Shown: positions 31,030 through 42,447 of the stretch, piece after piece
Position numbering within the stretch: the first letter of the stretch is position 1
How the letters are laid out: each line of letters begins with the position of its first letter
Source: Lithodes maja
Lineage: Eukaryota > Arthropoda > Malacostraca > Decapoda > Lithodidae
DNA length: 64,000 bases
Assembly (NCBI GenBank): GCA_037953745.1
Contig: JBAKBP010003223.1
Span: 1 to 64,000, forward strand
Direction of reading: 5' to 3'
The notes under the pieces: model-generated
The model's database searches: none
What the model was told of the DNA's origin: nothing
The model's input: only the letters and a program-made list of their open reading frames with translations
Position numbers and translations under genes: made by a program

Positions 31030-32131
31030 CACCATACCCCTAAATCGAGTCACCAATCTCGTTTACACAGCGGTGTACAGATTGCCACACTGTCAAAGGG
31101 AGGTGGTTAAAGGGATGGTAGATGACATGCTTGAGCAAAAAGTTATCCAAGATTCATCCTCGCCATGGAATTCACCTCTTTTCTGGTTCCTAAGAAGGAT
31201 GGAGGATGGCACCCAGTGATTGATTATCGCAAATTCAATCAAGCAACCATACCTGACAGATTCCCAATGCCTGTACTGTTTGAGATACTATAAGGCATAG
31301 GAAAAGGGAACAAGGTTTTCAGTACTCTAGACTCTTCAGCGGGTACTGGCAAGTTGGAAAGGATGAGAAATCAACAGAAGTCACAGCTTTCTTGACCTCA
31401 AGCGAACACTACGAATGGTTACGCATGCCTTTCGGGTTAAGAAACGGACCCCTCCCCTTTCAAAGGTTAGTCAACAACCTTTTTGCGGGCCTCTTGGGTG
31501 ACTCAGTATTTGCCTACCTGGAGGACATCATAGTCTATAGCAAGGATGTCAACTCTCATCTTAACAAACTACAACAAGTAATGGAAAGACTACAAATGGC
31601 AGGTTTACACATCAAGATCAGAAAGTGTGATTTCCGTAAAGGAAAAATAAAGTTCCTAGGTCACCAAGTGGACGCAGAAGGAATCCACACTATGAATGAT
31701 AAGATCTGTGAGGTACAAAATTTTCCACGTCCAACATGAGTGGACACTACGAATGGTTACGCATGCCTTTCGGGTTAAGAAACGGACCCCTCACCTTTCA
31801 AAGGTTAGTCAACAACCTTTTTGCGGGCCTCTTGGATGACTCAGTATTTGCCTACCTGGAGGACATCATAATCTATAGCAAGGATGTCAACTCTCATCTT
31901 AACAAACTACAACAAGAAATGGAAAGACTACACATGGCAGGTTTATGCATCAAGATCAGTAAGTGTGATTTCCTTAAAGGAAAAATAAAGTTCCTAGGTC
32001 ACCAAGCGGACGCAGAAGGAATCCACACTATGAATGATAAGATCTGTGCGGTACAAAATTTTCCACGTCCAACATCAGTAGAGAATTTCCGAAGCTACAT
32101 CGGATTATCGGTTACTACAGATCAGTCATGA
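31030..32131 (+). pseudogene. pol: reverse transcriptase of the errantivirus-like element, frameshifted and duplicated
   Basis: Recognisable RT from the REVVKGMVDDMLEQ region through VPKKDGGWHPVIDYR, LDSSAGYWQV and LRMPFGLRNGP to a YLED box. Breaks: a frameshift near 31.18 kb, a TAA/TAG-type stop near 31290, and a stop at 31737. The fingers/palm part is present twice in tandem (31407-31735 and 31745-32073). Both copies read YLED where YLDD is expected, so the change predates the duplication. Confidence 0.85.
31407..32073 (+). repeat. 338-bp tandem duplication within RT
   Basis: The sequence starting CACTACGAATGG at 31407 recurs at 31745; the two copies differ at scattered sites. The first copy is followed by TGA, the second continues into the connection domain. 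Confidence 0.9.
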
Positions 32132-32870
32132 AGAACTATGCGAGTCTAGCAAGGCCTCTGACCCAACTGCTACAAAAGGCTGCACCATTCATATGGGACC
32201 CAGAGCAAGAGAAAGCTTTCAAATGCCTTAAACAAGCACTCACATCTACACCTATCCTAGTTTTCCCAGACTATGATAGATCATTCACACTCTGCACCAA
32301 CGCCTCCCTCAAATGACTCGGAGCTGTTTTAATGCAGCCAGATGAACGAGGCAAGATGCGATTCATTGGTTACGCAAGTAGAGTGTTGAATGATACTGAG
32401 ACTAGGTATCACACAACGGAATGGGAAACTGTTGCAGTAGCTTGGGCATTGAAACATTTCCGAGACATCATCCTCAGCTACCGGATATATCTCTACACAG
32501 ACAATGAGGCGGTCACCATGGTATTCAAGGGTGGTAAGAACCTCACTGGCAGACTAGCGCGGTGGTAGGAAACGGTATTACAGTTTGATCTGACTTTGTA
32601 TCATATTAAAGGTAATGCTAACGTGGCAGCAGACGCACTCTCAAGAAATGTGCAGGTGGCCCCAGTGATCTCACTACCGACACTAACAGAAGCCCAAGTG
32701 AAAGAAGAGCAACGCAAGGATCCTCAGTGGTCCAAGGTTATCTATTTTCTGGAATCAGGGGATACCACAACTCTCCCAGAACTACCAGTTCCTCTCACGC
32801 AATTCAGGTTGCTGGACGGACTTCTGGTCAGAGATAGACATTGACGCATGACCCCCATGTAGTGATTCAG
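32128..32870 (+). pseudogene. pol: RT thumb/RNase H of the errantivirus-like element
   Basis: One frame with two in-frame stops (about 32314 and 32566) encodes the RT-RNase H connection (ARPLTQLLQK), RNase H blocks (YASRVLNDTETRYHTTEWE; YTDNEA) and the terminal HIKGNANVAADALSR. The first catalytic Asp region reads CTNAS where TDAS is typical. RNase H would remove RNA from the hybrid during reverse transcription. Confidence 0.8.
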
Positions 32871-32944
32871 AACACCCTCACTGAAGCAGTACTTCAACAG
32901 TAGCACGATGCCCCCCAAGCTGGTCATCCAGGAAGGGACAAAAC

Positions 32945-33993
32945 GCTTGAGGCTACGAGAAGGAAATACTACTGGAAAACGATGAGGAGGGATATTGAAC
33001 AACACATAGCAAGATGTCTCTCATGTATCCAGCACAAAGGAACCTGTGATAGACCCGCTCCAATCTTGGAATACCCAACGTCTTCACTTTCATTCGACAC
33101 TGTTTTTGTGGATTTGTTGAAGTTACCAAGAAGTCACCAGGATTCACAGTACCTTCTAGTATGTGTTGATTTCTTCTCAAGATTCTTCGTCCTAGCCCTG
33201 CTTAAGACTAAAACAGAAGATGAAGTTGCTCACGCACTAGTAACACACCTCATCCGTTCGTTCTCCTGCCCTAGGACTCTTCTCTCAGACAACGGGTTGG
33301 AATTCAAGAACCAGGTGATAGCAAGTATCTGTGATATGTACAATGTCAAGCAATCTTACATTGCAGCATACCACCCGGCCTCAAACGGGTTGGTTGAACG
33401 CATGAACAGGACCCTCTTAGAAGTCCTGCGCTATGTGACAAACCCGCTCCAGGAAGTGTGGGAAGACTGGCTTCCACAGGTAGCAGCTTGTGTAAATGGC
33501 TTTATAAACTCCTTCACAGGTAAGACGCCACACTACATCATCTATGGTTAAGACAAGATTCTGCTATATGAACTGCTGTCCAAACCTCGCACACCAGTCT
33601 ACAATCTAGAAGACTATGCTAAGCGACAACTACAAGTTTTTAGCAAGATCCACCAGCAAGTTCGAAATCATTTACTTACAGGCGTCCCATGCAGAAATGA
33701 TAAGGAAAACACACAAAAGAGCACATCAAACTGTCCTTGAAGTAGGTGACAAGATAATGTGCCTAGATTTAACGAGAATGTCTAATCTCTCGCCGAAGTA
33801 TAATGGACCCTATATTGTTATGGACATGCCATCCGGAAACAAGTTTGAGGTTCGAGACCCTACCACTAACACGTTAGAAATAATTCATGATGATAGGTTA
33901 AAAAGAGTGAATCCTGAACTCCCCGTCAATGGCCAATATATACCTATTTCATCCCCTTCATCCGTTGCAATCTACTGCACCTCCCCCAACTAA
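32945..33993 (+). pseudogene. pol: integrase of the errantivirus-like element
   Basis: Seen: the end of the HHCC finger (CLSCIQHKG), core D in FVDLLKLP, D in LLSDNGLEF and E in GLVERMNR, then a stop at 33549-33551, a frameshift near 33.68 kb and a C-terminal domain with YNGPYIV (GPY/F motif). Integrase is last in pol here, the standard gypsy order, unlike elements 1 and 2. Confidence 0.85.
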
Positions 33994-34312
33994 CTCCGCA
34001 GTCACAAACGAGTATAGACGGAAGCTCCGTTCTGCTAGTAGAGTAGATCATTGTTCTGTTAATGTCACATATCTAACAGAGCAAGCCACGCACCCAAGTA
34101 CATCCTACTGGGCGTGTGAAGAAGATTATTTACCAAATCAATAAGAATAATTACGCATCAAATCCACTTGGATCTCTCAGAGTGGATCCTCGTTCTGTTA
34201 AAGACACATATCTAACAGAGCAAGCCGCTCACCCAAGTACATCCTACTGGGAGAGTGAAGTATTCTATTAGTACACATTGCTAATAGAATATTAACCATT
34301 CTCCCGAGAAAG
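33994..34312 (+). repeat. pol-env spacer with a duplicated segment
   Basis: Two related segments of about 93 bp (about 34041-34134 and 34178-34270), both with GTTCTGTTAA...ACATATCTAACAGAGCAAGCC. No ORF. It may hold env leader or splice signals; not demonstrable here. Confidence 0.6.
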
Positions 34313-35491
34313 ATGACCTGGTTAGTGAATCCCCTTCTTCTACTTGGAAGACTAATAGTGGCTGATACAACATCACCTTCGTTGCTGAGGCCTGGCGCCC
34401 TTGTAGCTCAAGTAAAAAGAGTTCTAGTTGCGGAAGATGTCGTAGCAGTTCAGTATGAATTTGGGAACCTTCTTCACCTTTCTAGTGATTATAGGGTACT
34501 CCAACGTCGCCTAGACAGATTACACTCTACGTTCACCTTCCTACTAACTAATCAGACCTTGACCCGTGACTTGCGGCTTACAGTTACGCTCCAACGTGCT
34601 CGCATCGCTCGTATAAATCGTAAGCCATGGAGAATCTATTCAGTCCTACCTGAAGACGATACCCAGGTTGCCAAACACACTCACTCTCAGCGAGTCAAGA
34701 GAGGAGTGTTTAATTTTGTTCGCCTACTCTCTCATGAGTTCTTTGGAACTGCCCAGGCTTCTGATGTTGAAAAACTGGGAAAGAGACTCACTGTCCTGGA
34801 GAACGCAGCAAATACCTTAAATAGAGTCTTGAGTTACGACTCAAAAGCAATGAAGAATGTGATGAATTCTTTAAACTCGGTGATAGCAAACATGAATAAC
34901 TTGACACAGATGGTTAAATCCCACAATTCTGATGGACGCTCAACAGATAAAGTCATGTATCTTACCGAGATCCTTCAAGCTACGGATGAAGATGTAGAAG
35001 ACTTATTAAAGGCTCAAAGAAAGTTAGTCTTGGCAAATCTAGTAGATGCTGCCCTAAGCCGGATCACCACTGACCTATTGCCTGTTGAACATCTCCGTAC
35101 ATCAATTGAGATAACGAAAGATCAGTTTGCCCTGATTCCGGTATTTCAGTTAGACAACTGTGAATTCTATTACCCACTAATGGAAATAGTTCTGACACAC
35201 TCATCTATTATAGTCCACATTCCGTTCCAGTCCTCACATATGTTCAATACCTGGAGAATTATTCAGTTCCCGTTTCTTATAGACGGATGGTTACCAACCG
35301 TGACTGACACAGCAGATATGATACTCGTCTCCGACGATCTTCAATTTGTGATTGTGACTAACAAAGACGCTCTTGATTCATGGAGGTCCTCGTATCTTCA
35401 CCTGTATGTGTATCCTGCATATGTGTTTTCTTTTGTGTCCCAGGAAAAAAACTGCATGCGAACTTACCTTGACTCAAACAACTGTGACTGA
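34313..35491 (+). pseudogene. env: fusion-type envelope protein, N-terminal part
   Basis: A 392-codon frame from ATG. It begins with a hydrophobic leader (about residues 5-18), has an RVKR furin-like site at 127-130, then a hydrophobic/Phe-rich segment resembling a fusion peptide, then a long heptad-like helical region (about 150-205) and a Cys-containing C-terminal part. This layout matches F-type envelope proteins of insect errantiviruses and baculoviruses. The frame ends at 35491 well before a membrane anchor; related Cys-containing residues continue in another frame to about 35590, so a frameshift is likely. The anchor is found separately at 36289. As written the copy is broken. Confidence 0.75.
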
Positions 35492-36288
35492 CTCTGGTTC
35501 ATTGAAAGACTGTTCTTACGCCCCGGCTCCACAGCTCCCAGTATTTCATGAACACTTGCTAGATATTCAGTTTTTTTACTTCCCTAACTAGAACCAGGTC
35601 CCTTGTTTGTCTAAACTCAAGAAATGTAATTCATGCTCATGGGATGTATCAGGTACCTGATCACTGCGAAGTAAAGAGTTCACTCATCCATACACTTCCT
35701 TTACATCAGCAAATTGCCCTGATTACTAACCTCTCCTCAGAATTCATCCCTGTTAACATTTTTCATTCACAGATAATTCATCGGACCTCATCATTAAACC
35801 GAGCAAACAAACCCTCATGAAAGCCTTAAATTCTTCAGAGTTGTTGTTGCTGTTCCCCCGGCTGTCTGACCGAACAGCCCCAAGGTTCTGAGCAAGGCCA
35901 AGACCATAAACGAGCGCCCCCACAAAACCTCCCCTGCGTACCACTAATAAAGCCCGGGTGACCGAAGCCACTCCAAGGCGGGGAGGTGAGGAGGGTGCGG
36001 AAACACCCGGGAAACCAAAGCCCCACCCAAGGCCCTGTGCCCATCAGCAATTATGAAGGGAAAGTTGAGGGGCAAAGGAAAAATGTGACGCTATGGCTCC
36101 CAGTCTGCCAACCTCTAAGTTGGCAGTAGGTAGGTCAATCCACGGAAGAGATGCCGTCACTTGAGATCTAGATTCGAAAATATATAAGTAAAAGGAACAG
36201 TCAGAGTAACCTATGGGTATGGCAGAGATCGCTCAGCTCTCACGCTGATAGACCAGCCAATCACCACTTAGTTGGTTCATCTCTTCCC
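35492..36288 (+). other. decayed env continuation and unassigned insertion
   Basis: 35492-35810 looks like frameshifted env sequence. From about 35825 to 36230 the DNA changes character (GC-rich, CCCCCGGCTGTC..., then TGTGACGCTATGGC... and a TATATAAGT motif at 36181) and may be an insertion or part of an LTR. No second copy is available in this window to test it. Confidence 0.4.
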
Positions 36289-36519
36289 ATGTTTATTAAC
36301 CCGGAAGTCATTTATCCTATTGTACTAACCCCTACCTTGACTCTCCTCGTCATTACCATTTTCCTAGTTGGTTGTCTCCGTCGTCTTTCATTCAGGGTTG
36401 ATTGTCTGGTTCGTAGGTATAAAGCAAAAATGGCTACTGCTGATCAAATGTGTAGGTTGGTCCTCACCTTTATTACACCTTCTTTGGCATTGCTATACAC
36501 TGGGAACAAGGTTATATAG
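36289..36519 (+). pseudogene. env: envelope C-terminal membrane anchor
   Basis: A 76-codon open stretch with a strongly hydrophobic segment (IVLTPTLTLLVITIFLVGC) followed by basic residues, as in a type I membrane protein anchor and cytoplasmic tail. The same frame is open upstream for at least 20 codons. Position and topology fit the missing end of the env at 34313. Confidence 0.6.
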
Positions 36520-36797
36520 GTCATAGGGATGAATGAAATGTGTATATATAATGTTAGCTGTTATTATTTTAGCTTTAGTTGGCCTCAGCTGACGTGGCCG
36601 AGCGGTGTAACAGCGCATCTTTAGCTGACTGCACACTTTAGTTTTACAGTTATATAACATATATAATTATCTTACAACACTATATATACCAGTTACCCAC
36701 TTATTATAGTCTACAACAGTATAATTTGTGTACATATTTAGCTGGTATGATCTTACCCTTAAAAGATCATAACCCCGGTACCTATAAACTCCCTTGG

Positions 36798-36841
<44 letters not shown>

Positions 36842-36860
36842 GGTCTAAGCCTGCAATCAT
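36520..36860. other. non-coding with (ATT)n microsatellite
   Basis: A box-A-like TGGCCGAGCGGT lies at about 36594-36605 without a nearby B box, so it is not a tRNA gene. (ATT)n fills about 36799-36841. The 3' LTR of the errantivirus-like element is expected near here but not defined. Confidence 0.4.
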
Positions 36861-37296
36861 AATCATGCGTTCCCACGGGGAGGCGCTGTACGTAGCTCTA
36901 ATACGTGACGTCACTCACCTTGGCCCCGCCCCTCACATCCGTTGCGTTTAAATATACCCTTCAAACCGTTACAACTAGATCTCTCCATAGCTCACTCGGT
37001 ATGGCACCTGCCCGTTACTGAGGAAACCAGCGATCGATCCCAATCGTATTTGGTTTATTTTTTATTGGTTTATTTTGTTATATTTGTTATTTTGGTTATT
37101 TTGGTTATATTTTAGGGTTGGGTTGGGTTAGGTTAGGTTAGGTTAGGTTAAGTTAGGTTAATCTAATCCAATCCAATATAATAGTTGTACATTTGAGGGG
37201 CGGGGCCAAGATTCTCACGCATGCGCAGATGGTGAGTGACGTCACTATTAGAGCTACGTACATAGCCTCCCTTCCCACGCCTCTGGTACCATGATT
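36861..37296. mobile_element. inverted-repeat element with TTAGG repeats and tRNA-like motif
   Basis: The left end (36861 to about 36945) and right end (about 37190-37296) are inverted repeats sharing TACGTAGCTCTAATA, GTGACGTCACTCACC and TTGGCCCCGCCCCTCA. Inside are a tRNA-like stretch (TAGCTCACTCGG and GATCGATCCC, about 36990-37042) and a short TTAGG array (about 37118-37158). No transposase, so it would be non-autonomous. Confidence 0.7.
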
Positions 37297-38750
37297 CACA
37301 GACAATTTCCGGAACACCCAAGAAGATTGCTAGCAACTACTTAGTATCACACTACACTATCACGCCCCACCCCTACAGGACTCTGCCGGCCAGTGCCTGG
37401 CAGTAGCAGTCAGAACTCTCCCTTGGAGGGTCGTTCATTTCATAACGTTGGGTAAATACAGTGATGCATACAGTATTAATACTGCAACGTACTTAATGTG
37501 TGTGTTAAAACTTTGTTCTAAGACTTTTCATAATATATTATTTTCTTTTACAGAGATAACAAATTACAGGAAATTTAAATTATTGTCTAAGTTGCTTTCT
37601 ATATATAGTTGTTTAAAGTTACAGGTACTTCCCATATGGTCGCTACAGTACCTTTGCAAACCTTATAGTTAAAGTTAACCCTGTACAAAAGTTAACATGT
37701 TTTAGGAACTCTATTTTCTTGGTAAATCAATAAGAAAACCAAAAGTGTTTACTTAAAGAAACCTCCACCTCATATTTCCTAATTAATATGTTTATAGCCA
37801 TCGCAGAACCTAAACACATTGCAAGGAAATAGCAAAGAAGGTAAGAAACAGAAATAGACAGCCTGAAACAGCCCACTACAAGTAGACGAATTATGAAGAT
37901 AAGGAAAAATATGTTGCAGCTACGGGGATCAATGTATATTGTCTATAACCTTCAATTTGGTAGACGGCCTTCCGAATCTGAATAGAATCGTCATTGTAAG
38001 AATATAATAAACGAGAAGTCACCGGTACTAGATGGGTTGATAAACTCTAGCGCCACGCTATACTGAACTAATTATGTAAACAGTATTAAGAACAAGGATG
38101 TCCAAATATCGCGAAACAAGGGAATAAGATGAAGGAATGATATGATGGGCCACAGTGGACAGCATTAACTCATCCAGTACCAGCGATGTATTGAAAACTA
38201 TAGTTCAGCAACATTGATCCTTTCACTACCAAGACGTCTGTTTACCTTTCATTGTGGCTGAAGTTAGACGGTTTTATGCAGTTGAAGAAGGACCTGCTTA
38301 ATTCAGAGGGCATGTTAAGATCGTATTTCCATCTGTGAGACCAAGAGTTGCATTAAACAATACAGGAAATCGCCTAACGGTAGCCAGAGTATATAGAAAA
38401 TACATCCGGTGTCTCAAGGGGTTAACGCGATTTTATGAAGATTAAAAAGGATATGTGGTAGCTAAAAGGATTAACTGACATGGTTCGAGGCCATGTATTG
38501 GTATACGTCCTTCCTAAACTGAATAAAGTAACCTAATAGTAGTCAGATTATAATGAAAAGGATGTAACTGGTGCTGGATGGGATAACACTATTAAAGTCA
38601 ATCGCCAAGCGATGAAGGGCATATTGCACCGAGCCTTAGCCAATACTGTTCAGAAAAAATAAAAACGGAAGTTAGAAATCATCATGGGTTTATACGACAA
38701 GGGATATTACAGTTCGTCGGTCAAGTCTTATTTTTGTAATTTCTAAAAAT
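37297..38750. other. non-coding interval
   Basis: No gene seen. Degenerate fragments resembling the TIR elements at 39127 and 39560 (GTACTAGATGGG, CCAGTACCAGCG, CCTTTCACTACCAAGACGTC) are scattered from about 38020 to 38600. Confidence 0.35.
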
Positions 38751-38975
38751 GGGATGTGTGTACATGCTTAGATTGATATGCAGGATTCGAAGTTGCATAA
38801 TAAACCGTAGGCAGTGTCCACCATCCTTTAACTGTCTTCATGGTGCGATGCATAAGGTTTTGATTTTCGGTGTGAGCATCCTGGGTTCGAATCCACGGAC
38901 TGCCACATGTGTTTGTAAATTTTATTAATCGATTTTAGGAGTATAGTTGGTTGTTGGAAGTAACATAATAATTAT
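38751..38975 (+). mobile_element. SINE-like unit, single dispersed copy
   Basis: Matches the 327-bp monomer at 54723-56955 from GGGATGTGTGTACATGCTTAG through the B box GGTTCGAATCC to GGAAGTAACATAATAATTAT. As at 15302, it lacks the monomer's front and tail segments. Confidence 0.85.
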
Positions 38976-39126
38976 ATGTTACATTATATTATATGTAATT
39001 TTCTTTCCCTTTTAACATTTTCAGAGTCCATATTTCACAAATGTGTTTACCTGCTCGTCATAGATCAACCAATTGTCCGTGAGATCACGAACTATTTAAT
39101 TATCATCTATTTAGAACGCTAACTGG

Positions 39127-39347
39127 TTAACCCCTTTTGTACCGGCAACGTCTTTTTAATTTTACTCTAGCTATATTTAGACGATTTTGTGCAGTTTAGT
39201 AAGGATCTGTGCTAGTAAAAAGCCTTAAGTATTTGATAGTTCGAAGCCGGTTATGTTAATTGTTGGTGGGTTTTTTTAAAACTCGGTAAAATCGTCTAAT
39301 ATTAGACAGGTAAAGTTACAAGGACAGCGCCGATACAGAACGGGTAA
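39127..39347. mobile_element. TIR element, TTAA-ended
   Basis: The left end TTAACCCCTTTTGTACCGGC and the inverted right end (TTTACCCGTTCTGTATCGGC) match at most positions. The TTAACCC start fits piggyBac-type MITEs. No ORF. Confidence 0.6.
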
Positions 39348-39559
39348 ATAATCATTATGTCCCAAGAGCTTGGCCATGGGATCAACAGAACCCTTCTGCT
39401 TCTTCTTCTTCTTGAGTCGGACGACGAGCAGTTAAACAAAGGTGTGGAATGTGGACACCTACAATTTACGCAATTACAAACGTAGCACTTGTCCGCACAG
39501 CTGCAAGGTCCCCAAAGTAAAGCAAGTAACTGTTGTAGTTCTCTACAATATCCCTGTCA

Positions 39560-39779
39560 TTAACCCTTTCAGTACCGGTGACGTCCTTTTAACTTTAATC
39601 TGGCTACATTCAGACTATTCTATTCCATTTAAAAAGAGCCCCCAACAATGAATAGGCTTCGAACTATCTCCCTTAACCCTTTTTACTACGTCAGATCCTT
39701 CTTAAACTGCACAAAATCGTCTAAATACACTATAGCTAGAATGTAATTAAGAAATCGTCGCTGGTACAGAAGAGGGTAA
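39560..39779. mobile_element. related TIR element, TTAA-ended
   Basis: The left end TTAACCCTTTCAGTACCGG and the inverted right end (GTTACCCTCTTCTGTACCAG) are related to the element at 39127. An internal TTAACCC at about 39674 suggests a nested or half copy. Confidence 0.6.
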
Positions 39780-39784
39780 CTATC

Positions 39785-39786
<2 letters not shown>

Positions 39787-39832
<46 letters not shown>
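39787..39832. repeat. (GA)n microsatellite
   Basis: About 22 GA units. Confidence 0.95.
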
Positions 39833-39834
<2 letters not shown>

Positions 39835-40126
39835 TAGAGAGACCTAATTCATGGTATTTTGTGGATTTACTCAAATATTGGCTTTAATTGATTGCAAATG
39901 TGTTATGTTTTGATCATGTAGTTTTCCATGTGTTACAAATGTAACAGATTACCACATGTTAATACAAATTCGGATCATAGTGATAATACATTTATAAAAC
40001 AAGTTACTTACCTACAAACAAGTTGTCCCCTCCTTCTCCCACCTTCCGACCCCTAACAGCTGTAACCCCTCCTCTCCCCCACCACCCTCTACCTTCACAA
40101 CCACACACCTCACAGTATGGCATCTG

Positions 40127-41042
40127 TTGGCAGTAATTAAGATGCACTTTTGTATACCTAAAATTCTCGAGTCTATGAATATCCCGGGTGACGGTGAGGC
40201 AGGAGAGGCGACAGGACTTTTGCCACCGACTGTAGTTTCTATCCTCTCTGGTCTTGATACTAAGAGGGCGTACGGTCCGGATGGTGTTACTCCTGTTGTA
40301 CTAAAAAACTGTGCTTCCGTGCTGACTCCAAGTCCCTGCCTAGGCAACTCTTTCGTCTCTGTCTCTCCTCTAACGTCTTCCCTTCTTGCTGGAAGTTTGC
40401 CCTCATTCAACCTGTCCCAAAGAAGTGTGACCACTCTCAACTCTCCCACTATCATTCAATTGCTCTCATCTCTAGTATCTCTAGCATGCGTTAGACATAT
40501 CGAAGGCCTTCGATATAGTCTGGCACAAATCTCTAATTTCTAAAATACCCTCCTTAAGTTTCTATCCCTCCATCTGTGCGTTTGTCACTAATTTATTTTC
40601 AGTGCATCCTTGTATTGAGTATTGATCACATGTGTGGTGAGGATCCTCTCACGCAGAACACCTAGACAAACTAGAAAGGAAAGCCTCTTGTATCATTAAC
40701 TCCCGTCCACCCACCGACTCTCTGCAATCTCTCTCTCTCTTCGCCGCAATATTGCATCTCTCTCACTATTCTATCGCTACTACAATAATCAGTGTTCCTC
40801 GGTGCTCTCTCAGTGCATACCACCTCCTCTACGTAGGGTACGTCGTACCCGTCTTGCAACACAATCCCACCCATATTCTGTACAACTCTCACAACTCAAG
40901 AGTGAAACGTTACTCCCAATCTTTCTTTTATTCAACAGCTGAGCTCTGGAATTATCTCCTTGAATCCATCTTTCCCTCATCCTATGACTTAAATTGCTTC
41001 AAACTCCGTGTGTCCAGACATATTGGCTCGAATGTTCCTTGA
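40127..41042 (+). pseudogene. Jockey-like LINE RT remnant
   Basis: Fragmented plus-strand coding: an RT start (LDTKRAYGPDGVTPVVLKNCASVL), a palm scrap around 40380-40550 with SKAFDIVWHKS-like sequence in shifting frames, then after an internal deletion the C-terminal region (EHLDKLERKA; NSHNSRVKRYSQSFFYSTAELWNYL). Many frameshifts. Typical of decayed Jockey-group elements of arthropods. Confidence 0.7.
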
Positions 41043-41129
41043 TTTTGGCCCTTTCACTCTCTTAACTCTAAGGGAGGCACTAGTCACAGGCAGTTTTGCC
41101 TTTTGTCTCCCTCATCCACATAGAAAAAA

Positions 41130-42110
41130 ACAAAACGAGTCTTGGCCCAAATGCAAGATGGCAAGGAGCCCTTAATTGCATGTGCCAGAAGCATCCTGAA
41201 CTCCTCACAAAAAAACTACGCCACCACAGAAAGGGAGTGCCTTTGGTATTATCTAGGCATTGCAACACATTATATCCTTCTTGATCGGGACCCACTTTAC
41301 CATCATTACCGATCATCAAACTTTGCAATGGTTCAGAAAGTCTGAGACAACTAACGATATGTGCGTTAGATGGTGAGAAGCCTTGGAAGAGTTCACGTTC
41401 GATGTGCAATATCGACCGGGCAAATTGCACACGAACGCGGATGCTCTCTCTCGGCTTCTCATCGCCAGAATAGACACCCCACCTGACTTAATGGACCTTA
41501 CCCACTCCAACAAAGTTATGCAAGATGAAGCCCACAAAGTGTTCCTGCAACAATGGCTGAATAAGAACAAACCTGATTGAATATCGCAGCAAGTCTTCAA
41601 ATCCCTCAAGCATGCGGGAGATAAGCTGTTATTGCCAACAGGACACATAGTTCTAGATTCGGTCTCGGCAGATGACATCATGACTGCGATTCACTATCAC
41701 AACGGCATGCACCGTGGGCAAACAAAGATGCTCCAGATATTCAACAACATATATTGGTCTCCAAAGGCAGCCTCCCTCGCCAAGCACATTACGCAGGGTT
41801 GCCGTGCGTGCTGCTTAGGCAAAGATCGTACGAGAGCAGCCGGACCTTCTCCATGAGTAATTGCATCACACCATTGGCAAATACTAGCTGGTCGATGTTA
41901 TGAGCCCAATTCCTGCCAAGAATACTCAAAGATATTTAATAACATTCGTCGACACCAACTCGAAGTTTGACATTGTATGTCCCGCCAAATAATATACTGC
42001 AGTAGATGTCGCCGAGGCTCTAATCAACTACATGTTCCCATACTTCGGACTCCCTCAGGAATTACACTCAGTCAATGCCCTGTAGTTCCCAGGTCAAATA
42101 TGCACGGAGT
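41130..42110 (+). pseudogene. Ty3/gypsy RNase H-integrase remnant
   Basis: Successive frames encode an RNase H (QDGKEPLIACARSILNSSQKNYATTEREC), its C-terminus (YRPGKLHTNADALSRL), the integrase HHCC finger (HYHNGMHRGQTK...C-x2-C) and, in broken frames to about 42100, the start of the integrase core. The order RNase H then integrase is the standard gypsy order, so this is a different family from elements 1 and 2. Confidence 0.75.
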
Positions 42111-42120
42111 TATCTAAAAT

Positions 42121-42377
42121 CTGCAATTAAATCAAATTCAAAAGATTTATTGCCATGAAACAATTACAATTCCATGAAATGCTTATAAAATATAATTAAC
42201 ACTACAAACTTCATGACAATGAGGACTGATACCAAAAGTATATATATCCTCAGATTAGTTGTCATGATAATTTTGTTGGCTGAAACAAATTAAGGAAGTG
42301 AATGCCCAAGAAGAAAATAAAAATATAGAAAGACATGAACAAAAAGTAAAATAATTTATATATACTGTATATAAATA

Positions 42378-42422
<45 letters not shown>

Positions 42423-42447
42423 AAGATTATAAATTATATACAATATG
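42121..42447 (-). mobile_element. probable 3' UTR of an old minus-strand LINE
   Basis: An AT-rich stretch whose minus strand ends with GGCAATAAATCTTTTGAATTTG. It lies immediately outside the 5' LTR of element 2; the other side (57557 onward) holds minus-strand LINE coding. The simplest reading is one LINE split by element 2. A TA tract fills about 42376-42420. Confidence 0.4.

Noticed and set aside
31392..32131. Element with two RT domains
   Set aside because: The second copy is a 338-bp tandem duplication with a stop between; no functional double RT.
34313..36519. Host membrane protein gene
   Set aside because: Position after gypsy integrase, furin-like site and fusion-type layout fit a retroelement envelope much better.
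36594..36640. tRNA-Leu/Ser gene
   Set aside because: Box A-like TGGCCGAGCGGT present but no B box or T-arm follows at the right distance.
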